Positions 55,733 to 64,000 of a DNA stretch of 64,000 bases are shown piece by piece (position 1 is the first letter of the stretch; each line of letters starts with the position of its first letter). The notes below the pieces were generated by a model. The model saw only the letters and a list, made by a program, of their open reading frames with translations. It did not search any database and had not been told where the DNA came from. Position numbers and translations under genes: made by a program. The DNA is from Phyllostachys edulis. Lineage: Eukaryota; Streptophyta; Magnoliopsida; Poales; Poaceae. The stretch covers positions 30,043,072 to 30,107,071 of the forward strand of contig CM070568.1 in assembly GCA_036346405.1 (NCBI GenBank), given 5' to 3'.

Positions 55733-56420
55733 GACCTCTCTGGACCTCCCTTAACCTGTTCAGACTCTTTTCCGCATTTGGACCTTCTTTAGACCTCTTT
55801 GGATCTCCCCTTGTGCCCTTTGCTTGGACTTTTCTTTAGCCCAGATCTCCTTCAGGCCTCTTTGTTGGTTTGAATCTCTTTTCGGGGTTCAGACCTCCTT
55901 TTGATCTAAACCACCTTCTCTGTTTAGACCTCCTTATGGTCTAGACCTCCTTCTCCGTTTGAATCTTCCTTTGGTTTTGACCTCTGCTTTGGGTCACGAC
56001 CACCCTCAAGGTGTTCTCAGCTCGGGTTTGTGTTTCAAACATCCTTGAACTTCGAATTCTAAATTCGGGTTGATTTCCCCTTTTCTCTCGGACCTCCTTG
56101 TGTTCATTTGAACCTCCTCGTGTTCATCTAGACCTTCATGTGCTCCCTTGGATCTCCTTTGGCTCTATATTAACCGTTGAGACCTCCCTTGTATTGGTCT
56201 TGACCGTCGGGATCTCCCTTATGTTTATCCTGACCGTCGAGACCTCCCCTTGCTTCATCTTGACCATTGAGATCTTCCTTTGTTTCATCTTGGCCGTCAG
56301 GACCTCCCATTGATTCGTCTTGACCGTTGAGATCCTCCCTTGTGTTCATCGCGACCGCCAGACCTCCCTTGCTTTCATCCCAACCGTTGAGACCTCCCTT
56401 CGTTTGGGATCTAAGGGTCC
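55733..56420 (+). repeat. GACCTCC-type motif array in LTR A
   Basis: AGACCTCC(C/T), GGACCTCC and single-base variants (GATCTCC, GACCTTC) recur at irregular short intervals through the U3 part, often as ACCGTTGAGACCTCCC or ACCGTCGGGATCTCCC units near 56165-56400. The array lies upstream of the TATA motif. Confidence 0.75.
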
Positions 56421-57922
56421 AGACTTTCCCCAGTCTAGATCGCTTCGCCCATCAGCCCATTTCTCTCTCTTCGCATGAGCGCGCCTAGTTGAACCATCCG
56501 ATCAAAATTGTCCGGCTCCGCTTCGTTGTACGTATCCTCCCTTGAGCCACGATCTCCTTTGGTTGGGACCTCCCTGTGGTCTTTTAGTAAATACCACCCT
56601 CCTTGGTCTTTTGCGAAGATCACCCTTGCGGTCACGACCTCCATTGTGGTCAAGACCTCTCCTTTGGGTCACGACCACTCCTCGATCGTGATTTCCCTCT
56701 TTTTCTCCGTGCGACACGCGCATTAAATGTTGCCGTCATCATATCAACGTGTGCATTTAAAATTGTTGCCTCCGTAGCGACGTGCACATTTAATTCCGTT
56801 GCCTCCGCTAAACCCCATCAAGCCCCCGCAAGTCTCACCGCCTCGTCCGGTCGCCCAGGGCCCGTTTTCCGCTATAAATTGAGTGTCTAGAAGCACTTTT
56901 TAACCTTCTTTTTACTCCCTCTCACTCACTCTCTTTTGCTCTCTCGGCCACCTTTGTTCAAGCTCTCTTTTGAAGTGGTTCCACCTCTTTCCTTCATCAA
57001 AATCTTTGCTTTCTTTCAGCTCTGATTTGGAGAGTTCTTTGGTTTTCTCTTTGAAATTGTTTTTTTTTTGACTTGGCTATTTTCGAAAACGTGTAGGATC
57101 CGGTTGTTCCAAAGACCTCCTGGACCCAGCTTTCTCAACCGAAGAAGCTCCGTTCTGCAATGAAGGCAAGTCATAGACCTTTGATCATATTGAACCCATT
57201 TTTGCAAAAAGTATATTGTTTTGTTATAAACTTGTATGGCTAGTTTTATAAAAATGGTTTTGGGAGTAGTTAAGCACCATTTGCCAGTATGACTCCTTGG
57301 TATGCTTGAGTACATCATGTTGACATGTACCCTTGGATACCTGTAGGAAGGGTTATCTTAGTTGGATGTCTTTGATTATCAACAGGGGTGCATTCTATTG
57401 CTTAGCCATGCTCTAGTAGACGTTGGTCTTGTAATCTCATGACCCAAAGAATATTAAACTTGACTAATGAGCCATGGAACCGTGGCAATGCCACTATTGT
57501 TAAAATTTGTGTGCCAAGACCAGAATGATCTTTTGGCCAGGTTGAACCAGAAAATGTTTTATGCTCGGGTGAGTAGTAAGGGAGTGAGTAGTGGGTGCCT
57601 TGAGCACACTGGGTTTGTGGTTGGACTCGCCTGAGCAGCCAACTAAGGACTTAACCTTGTACGCCATCGATCTGGGTCTTTCCCGTGTAACCACAAGTCC
57701 ACGATGGGATGGTCCTGGCCAACTAATTAGTGAGGTCCTTATGCGGTTCTGTCGTGGTGGTCGAAATGGCGCAAGAGGGGGCCCTGAAAAGCGAATCCTC
57801 AGCGGGCAGAACCAAGTATGGACTGACCTTTGTAAAGGCCTTGTCACGAGCTCTAGACTGCTTACCAAAGGAAGTGAGCAGGGGCATCGACGTGTGCCCA
57901 ACCAACTAGAGGACTTCGTGTC

Positions 57923-58000
57923 TTGTGGGTAAAGTGCACAACCTCTGCAGAGTGTAAAATCTATTCGAATAGCCACGTCCTCGGTTATGGACATGCCCGG
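57923..58000 (+). promoter_or_regulatory. Conserved palindromic LTR cassette, copy 4
   Basis: TTGTGGGTAAAGTGCACAA, CTCTGCAGAG, CTATTCGAATAG, then CCACGTCCTCGG and GTCC...GGAC. It lies about 0.73 kb after the AAGGCAAGT landmark. The first stretch is flanked by TTGT and ACAA, which could themselves pair. Confidence 0.7.
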
Positions 58001-58856
58001 TTCTTTCACACAAGGGGTAGATCTTTCAAAAGTTGGGTTTTGTTCCGAGTGGGTTGGCTCATGACTGGGTGGTCGTGAGTAGTCTAGGCATACGGCTGGG
58101 TGGTCGTGTGATGTTTCCAAAGAACTTGTTTACTTGTGTATTGTCTTTTCAACTTGTGCTTTGTAGTCTACTTATTGTATTTCTAGTAAATGTTGCTTTT
58201 CTGCAAACTAACCATATAGCTTTTCTTTGGCAAGCCTTGCATAAATGTTATTGCATTCATTTCCCCTATGGCTTGCTGAGTACATTCAAAGTACTCATGG
58301 CTTTTGCCCTTTGGTTAATCAGCAGCCGAAGACCTCCCAGGGTGCTCCGAGCACTATGAAGAGGAGTTTGTTGAAGACCTCGTGAACTAGGGGACATCCT
58401 CCACTCGATAGCATGTGGCTCGCTGAGTGGCTCCGCGCTGTATTCTGTTTTCCCACTACAAGTGTTCTTTTGTTGTTTGCCCTGCGTGGCACCCCTGTAA
58501 ACAAGCTTGACCATAAGGTCTTTTGTCTTTAAGTATTATTTTGTCTGCTTCATCTTTGTTGTATGGTTGTGATGACACCGATGTTGGGTCTGTGCGAGTT
58601 AGCGATCTGATATTGGGACTAGCTCATTGTGCACAGAGACTGGGACTTCCGGGTGATCTTGGAGGACTTCTGGATGGACCTTCGATGTAACATTCTGATT
58701 TTCTAAATCCTTTTTAAAATGTGTAAAATAAATTAAATCTATTTTATTTTAATGAGAATTCCAAGTTTGGTTGGTTGGAGAGGTTTGAGTTATTGATACC
58801 TCCGTTTGGTATGCTCATGAGACTTCCTTTAGCATATCTCCTTTGGATATGTAGGT

Positions 58857-59660
58857 TTAGACCTCTCTGTGGCCTAGACCTCCTGTGGGGTTCTTAAAGT
58901 TAGACCTCCCCGGGCTCAGACCTTTCTCACGTGGACGATCTTCATGTCCCGACCTTTCTCTTTGAGTTTGATCACTATAGACCTCTTTGTTGGTTCAATC
59001 TCTAAGGGTTCGACCTCTTTTCTGTTCAGACTTCTCTTAAGTCTAGACTTCTTGTTGCATGGGCACCTTTCTAGGCCCAGACCTCTTTTCATTCGGACCT
59101 CCTTGTATTCCAGTGGACTTCTTATATACCTTCGAACCTTACGAACTCATTTGAACCCCCTTGATATTTCTTCTTGGCCGAAAGGACCTCCCTAGGGTTG
59201 TTTTGATCCTTGCGAACTCCTGTTGGACTACTTGTTGTGGATATCTTCCCTAGGACCTCTCTTTATTGGAACCCCTCCGCATGGACCTCTCTTTCGTTTA
59301 ATCTAACGGTTCGGACCTCCCCTCACTTTGAATCCAAAGGCCCAGACCTCCCCTACACGTTTGATCTTGGCTGTTGGACCTCCCTCTTGGAGATCCAACC
59401 GCCCGGACCTCAACTTGCCTTTAATATCAACCACGGGATCTCTTTGAAGTTCTCTGGACCTCCTCAGCCTTCAGACCTCCTTGAGCCGCGGGACCTCCTT
59501 TGATGAAGCCCTGGTTGTCCGAACCTTAGTCACGTGGACCTCCTCCATGTGTATTTGGACCTCTCCACGCTCGGACCTCCTTTGTGTATATCAGACCTCT
59601 TAGCCTTCGGACCTCCTCAAGGACCTCCTCTCAAGAGGCAAGACCTCCCCTCTTGACCCG
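58857..59660 (+). repeat. GACCTCC-type motif array in LTR B
   Basis: About thirty occurrences of GACCTCC, GACCTCT, GACCTTT or close variants are visible in about 800 bp, mostly preceded by A or G. It is the densest such region in the window and ends before the landmark region of the LTR, as in LTR A. Confidence 0.8.
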
Positions 59661-61385
59661 ACCTGCTTCTAAGTTGGTCGGCCCCACCGACAGCCTTAAT
59701 CATTCTCATTTCCTCCACCACGTTAATATCCTAGGCATTTAATGCATGTCTTGTCACATTAAATGCATCCATATACGTGAGTTTACTTTGAATTTGGTCA
59801 CTTAACCGCACCCTAACATTTTTCTTTTGTTCCTTCCCATAGCAACATACATTGTCCTTCCTCGCACCTTTTGCCCGTGAATGGTAGTGACACTCGCCTG
59901 TCACTACCTACCTTTTGATTCATTTCTATACTTATCCTTGACACGTATATTTCTAGTTTTCTTCACCATTTTGATTACAATTAGACCAAGAAATTCTACC
60001 ACATCACCTTCCTCCCTTTCTCCACCCTCTCGTTATCTTGGCTCTCGTCTGGCTCCCGTGGAAAGCTTTGTCTTTCCCGACCTTCCCTCCATCCATTGTT
60101 TCTTCTATCCTCGGTAAGTCCTTTGGCGATCTCCTCCGCTCTTATTTTGCCATCAGACTTGAAATGGTTGTGTCCATTTCAGACCTCCTCGGGTGGACTT
60201 CTTTTGGGTTTCTAGGGCTTTTGTGTGAGGACCTCCTCTCGACTTTGCGAAGAACCATTTCTTAGGATCTCGTTCTATTGCTTGAATCACTCCTTTGGGG
60301 TCTTTTGCCAAAGACCACCTCCTCCCCGGTAAGCTTGAACCTTTTCCAAAAGAACCATTGTAAAAATGTAGACCTCTCCGTTGATTGAGTTCGACTCCTC
60401 TCGGGGTTCATTTGGTTTCTTGTTGATCTCGGCTTGGATCTTTATTTGAGTCTTTGAATTTGCTCTTTTATACGTAGATTGCGAAGACTCAGGAGTCTGA
60501 GGGTCTCAAGAGGAAGATTCTCGGAGACGATGAGCAAGGCAAGTTACACTCTTGATCATATTGCACCCAATAATTCAACTTAATTATGTTCAGTTTCAAA
60601 GTTTAATGCATGCTTATTTTTACCAAGTATTTCAATACCGGTTTAAATTCATATATATACCTACTTCCTTTGTATGGCCACTGTTGACTTTGGACTAAAC
60701 TCATTGTCACCTTTAGATCAAACTTGGGTCATGCAATAGTGTGAGCCCAACCATTTGAAAAACTTGTGCTTAGTCAGGTTTAGACCAAAAATATTGATTT
60801 GGGGAAATCTTTACCAACATGACCAAATATTGCTTAAAATGTTTTGACCATGACATTAGGGTGTCATGGGAATATGAAAATGTTGCTGGGGAAGCAAGGA
60901 AAATGAAAATGGATTGGGACTGGGGCGAATTGGTTGGATTGGCTGGTGCAATGTTTGTGCACGGACTCTATCCTGGTAAAGGTGGAGGTCCAGGGGTTTG
61001 TGAAAGTCGCCCTAGTCATGTGAGGACCGGTCTTTGAGCGACCAATGCCAAGCCTATAATGGGCTATGCCACAATCGTGCAACCACATGTCTCCAGAATG
61101 GGGCGTGGGACCTGGCTGAGTAATTTGCAAAACTTCACCATATGCTGCTCCATTGGAGGTGTGGGAGGTCTTGTAGGACTGATGGTCTTTTATGACCTAC
61201 TGTTCCCACTGGTGCAAGAGGGGGCTTCCCGCTGGATTGTTGTCCATAGGGGGGGTGAAACCTTAGCAAGGAAAGGCTGTGGTGGAGCAATGCATTGTAA
61301 AGGCCTTGTCATGAGCTCTAGACCTCTTACCTTTGGTAGTGAGAGGTGGCATTGACGGATGCCGGATAAACTAGAGAAATCATGT

Positions 61386-61460
61386 CATGTGGGTAAAGTG
61401 TACAACCTCTGCAGAGTTAAATCTATTCAATAGCCGTGTCCACTTCATGGACGTCTTGGC
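61386..61460 (+). promoter_or_regulatory. Conserved palindromic LTR cassette, copy 5
   Basis: CATGTGGGTAAAGTGTACAA, CTCTGCAGAG, CTATTCAATAG (palindrome shortened by one base) and GTCCACTTCATGGAC with GTCC...GGAC. It lies about 0.82 kb after the GCAAGGCAAGT landmark. Confidence 0.65.
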
Positions 61461-61698
61461 AAAGGCCACTCGTAGTTAGATGTTGATTTTGGGGATTTTA
61501 AATGTTTTCAACTGTTTTGGGATTGCTATCCCATGGGTTTGGTCAGAGCTTCGTTGTCGAGGGTATCCTTCACCAACTCGTTGATGAATGTTATCCAACC
61601 TAAAAATTGCTTTGACAAAATGAATTTCATCTATTTAAAGACCTACTTTGGAACTTAGTAATGGTAGTTGAAAGAAAATTGGCTTTGTGCAAATTAAC

Positions 61699-61798
61699 NN
61701 NNNNNNNNNNNNNNNNNNNNNNNNNNNNNNNNNNNNNNNNNNNNNNNNNNNNNNNNNNNNNNNNNNNNNNNNNNNNNNNNNNNNNNNNNNNNNNNNNN
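61699..61798. other. Assembly gap of exactly 100 N
   Basis: A run of 100 N. The round number is the usual placeholder for a gap of unknown size, so the distance between LTR B and the pol sequence to the right is unknown. Confidence 0.97.
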
Positions 61799-62990
61799 AA
61801 TGGCTCTCGCACACTCAGCCAATGGTTAGGAAGAATAATGGGAAATAGCGAATGTGTATAGACTTCTGAGATCTTAATAAAGCTTGTCAGAAGGATGATT
61901 TTCCCCTTCCACGCATTGATCAACTAGTAGACTCTACCTCCCGGGAGTGAGTTACTAAGTTTTTTAGATGCATACTCAGGGTACCACCAGATTAACATGT
62001 GTAAAGAAGATGAAGAGAAAACTTCCTTCATCACTCCATATGGCACTTACTGCTATGTTAAGATGCCATTTGGTCTCAAAAACACTGGTGCAACTTTTCA
62101 AAGGTTGATGCAAAAAACCTTTAATCCATAAATAGGTCGGAACCTTGAAGCCTACGTCGATGATCTAGTCGTAAAGAGAATCAACGCTAGTGATCATGTT
62201 CACGACCTACAAGAAACTTTCAATAACTTGAGAAGGCATAACCTCAAGTTAAATTCAGAAAATTGTGTGTTCGGAGTTTCTGTTGGAAAACTGCTCGGTT
62301 TCCTAGTCTCGGCTAGAGGTATTGAAGCAAATCCAGTAAAGATAAAGGCCATAGACCAGATGCGCCCTCCGACCACGAAGAAAGAGGTCCAAAAACTAAC
62401 CGGCTGTATGGCAGTGCTAAGTCGTTTCATAAAAAGGTTAGGGGAAAAAGGATTACCTTTCTTTAAACTTCTTCGGAAGCATGGAAGTTTCGAGTGGACT
62501 AAAGAGGCAAACGATGCCTTTGAAGAGCTTAAAAAGTACCTTATAAGCACCCCAGTCTTAGTTTCTCCAAGATTGGGTGAAACATTGCCGATTTATGTGG
62601 TACATAGCGCCCGCAGACAGATTAGTGGTGTACTGGTCGTAGAACAGGAGAACATCCAGCGACCAGTGTATTATGTAAGCGAAGTCTTACATGGACCAAA
62701 GGAAAGATACCCACAGGTACAGAAGTTGCTATATGGTCTCCTTATGTCTTCAAGGAAGCTCAGGCATTACTTCCAAGCCCACAAAGTGGTCATACCAACC
62801 GGATATCCCCTTGGTTACGTCCTTGGAAACAGGGAATTATCAGGACGAATAGCAAAATAGGCGGTTGAGCTAGGAGCGTTTGACCTCCATTTCATCTCAC
62901 GAATAGCAATAAAGTCCCAGGCAATAGCAGAATTCATTGCCGAATGGACAAACCCTGAACCCACCAAGGGCGAAATGCGAACACCACGAT
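61799..62990 (+). pseudogene. Ty3-gypsy RT and RNase H, probably Tat lineage
   Basis: After the gap, RT words appear: DDFPLPRIDQLVDST, SFLDAYSGYHQINM, EKTSFITPYGTYCYVKMPF, and the catalytic EAYVDDLVVK (YVDD at 62153-62164). An intact run (62228-62860) then carries CVFGVSVGKLLGFLVSARGI, RPPTTKKEVQKLTGCMAVL and the gypsy RNase H with RPVYYVSEVLHGPKERYPQ and RKLRHYFQAHKV. The frame is interrupted by TAA at 62129 where related elements usually have Gln, and by TAG at 62858-62860 in IAK-AVELG where Trp is usual. The domain words match the grass Tat-type elements rather than chromoviruses. The start lies in or before the gap. Confidence 0.85.
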
Positions 62991-63463
62991 GAGTGGACAA
63001 TGTACTTTGACGGTTCCTTGATGTTAAAAGCATCGGGGCTAGAGTTGTCTTGATATCCCCTACTGGCGAACAACTCAAGTACGGCATCCAGTTAAATTTT
63101 CCTGCCACGAACAACGTGGTAGAATATGAAGGTTTATTGGCAGGACTCCGAGCAGCTCGTTCGCTCGGGATTCGTAAATTACTAGTGAAAGGTGATTCTC
63201 AACTAGTAGCATATCAAGTAGGGAAAGAGCGTCAATGCTTGAGTACCAAGATGTCATATTATCTGGCGGAAGTACGGAAACTTGAAAAGCACTTCTTCGG
63301 TTTCCAGATCCAACATATTCCTAGAAAGAAAAACTTTCTAGCAGACCAGTTGGCATGGATGGCCTCCACGAGGACAACCGTCCCGCCCAGAGTTTTCTCG
63401 AGCATCTCGATTCGCCCTCATTGGTCGAGCCTTCCGAGATCATGCATGATTCTTTACAGGTGA
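62991..63463 (+). pseudogene. Second RNase H (archaeal-type) of Tat-like element
   Basis: WTMYFDGSL near 62993-63020, then VLISPTGEQLKYGIQL, NNVVEYEGLLAGLRAARSL and LVKGDSQLVAYQVG, a second RNase H with the expected D...E...D acidic residues, followed by FQIQHIPRKKNFLADQLA. A dual RNase H (one ordinary, one archaeal-like) is characteristic of the Tat lineage of plant Ty3-gypsy elements. A frameshift near 63025-63045 separates the first Asp from the remainder. Confidence 0.8.
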
Positions 63464-64000
63464 TACAAACCGATCGTGAGAACATGGATGCTCCACAGGT
63501 CGTTGATGGTTGGCGCTATCATGATAAAGGTAGAGACTGGATGACACCGATCTACAATTATCTTCAGCATGACATAATTTCAGAAGATGATGTAGAGGCT
63601 GATCGTCTCACACGAAAAGCCAAATCATGCACTCTGATTGAACGTACCTTGTATAAATGAGGATCTCACGGAGTGTTGATGAGATGCATATCTCAAACGG
63701 ATGGCATTAAGTTGCTAACCGAAATCTATGAAGGAGTCTGTGGAGTACATCATTCCTATAGAACTCTGGTCGGTAAAGCCTACAGGCAAGGATATTACTG
63801 GCCAATTGCCCTTCATGATGCAAAAGAGCTCGTGACAAAGTGCATACAATGTCAGTTTAATAGCTGACAAGTACATCAGCCGGCACAAGCCTTGCAAACA
63901 ATTCCTCTTTCTTGGCCTTTTGCAACAGGAATTTGGTCATTACAGGACCTTTCCCAAGAGCACCCGGGGCTTAATTCCTTTTAAGTCATAGTGACACGTT
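63464..64000 (+). pseudogene. Tat-like integrase N-terminal region, partial at window end
   Basis: A linker with GRDWMTPIYNYLQ leads to the integrase zinc region: EIYEGVCGVHHSYRTLVGKA, QGYYWPIALHDAKELV and KCIQCQF (63730-63865) form the HHCC finger. A stop follows after NS at 63865-63867. The integrase core continues toward the window end (SWPFATG near 63915) with another frameshift. The right end of the element is outside the window. Confidence 0.8.

Larger units (their letters stand above)
55526..58686 (+). repeat. Long gypsy LTR A, plus strand
   Basis: Starts TGTAACATCCC inside LINE 2. It contains a GACCTCC-rich U3 (55733-56660), TATA-like GCTATAAATTGAG (56871-56883), the landmark GAAGGCAAGTCATAGACC (57163-57180) with TTTGATCATATTGAACC, and the palindromic cassette (57923-58000). 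Its end is not a clean CA: the sequence runs GGACCTTCGA straight into LTR B, so LTR A may be truncated there. The 206-codon frame on the opposite strand at 57500-58120 lies across LTR sequence and is not a gene. Confidence 0.7.
58687..61698 (+). repeat. Long gypsy LTR B, plus strand, runs into an assembly gap
   Basis: Starts TGTAACATTCTGATTTTC. It has a GACCTCC-rich U3 (58857-59660), the landmark GCAAGGCAAGTTACACTC with TTGATCATATTGC (60533-60564) and the palindromic cassette (61386-61460). The sequence differs from LTR A apart from these landmarks and the motif array. Its 3' end and any primer site are hidden by or lie before the gap at 61699. Whether it belongs to the pol sequence beyond the gap is not proven. 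Confidence 0.6.

Noticed and set aside
57500..58120. A 206-codon minus-strand open frame
   Set aside because: It lies antisense across LTR A, including the palindromic cassette, and has no recognisable domain.
1..64000. tRNA, rRNA, CRISPR, riboswitch or bacterial-type operon
   Set aside because: No cloverleaf-compatible tRNA with TTCGANTC-type arm, no rRNA signature and no regularly spaced direct-repeat array was found. The tRNA-like matches present are retrotransposon primer sites.

Overview
The window looks like plant nuclear DNA, most probably from a grass (Poaceae). That inference rests on repeat content: very long (3 kb or more) Ty3-gypsy LTRs starting TGTAAC, a CACTA-type miniature element with CCGAGTGT/ACACTCGG motifs, two L1-like LINEs with zinc-knuckle ORF1 proteins, and Ty1-copia debris. 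No bacterial-style gene organisation, tRNA, rRNA or CRISPR array was seen. Most of the 64 kb is nested retrotransposon. Only two short open frames look like host genes.

Layout. 1-961: unclassified repeat-like DNA. 962-2951: fragment of a minus-strand gypsy LTR. 2952-6724: probable solo gypsy LTR, minus strand. 6785-7813: 3' end of a copia element (RNase H plus 3' LTR). 7814-9756: no gene seen. 9762-14398: short-LTR retroelement with target-site duplication CCATT that carries an antisense gypsy LTR-gag-protease-RT segment, itself split by a 198-bp CACTA MITE. 15472-16056: probable host gene for a small membrane protein with an acidic tract. 17815-18380: LINE tail. 19097-19447: possible host gene (minus) for a small protein with one membrane helix ending in five cysteines. 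20435-28377: LINE with a perfect 14-bp target-site duplication. 28637-47263: minus-strand copia element (duplication AAGTT), split by a plus-strand gypsy element at 31492-43418 (duplication CCCCT). 47264-49190: no gene seen. 49190-55525: minus-strand LINE, cut at its ORF1 end by a gypsy LTR. 55526-58686 and 58687-61698: two different long LTRs back to back. 61699-61798: exactly 100 N, an assembly gap. 61799-64000: gypsy pol with RT, RNase H, a second RNase H and the integrase start, probably Tat lineage.

History. Exact target-site duplications at four insertions give an order: the copia element was present before the gypsy element landed in it, and the second LINE was present before LTR A cut it. 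None of the elements appears autonomous, since the open frames are broken by stops and frameshifts.

The most interesting signal is a block of about 75 bp in the 3' part of five LTRs belonging to at least three families (about 1843, 34046, 42686, 57923 and 61386). It contains inverted repeats, and the central 12-nt palindrome changes by paired substitutions (CTATTCGAATAG versus CTGTTTAAACAG), which suggests selection on an RNA or DNA hairpin. Also notable are the sense/antisense chimeric retroelement, a 522-bp tandem duplication across the LTR/primer-site junction of the full-length gypsy element, a gag frame decayed almost only through in-frame stops, and dense GACCTCC arrays in two LTRs.
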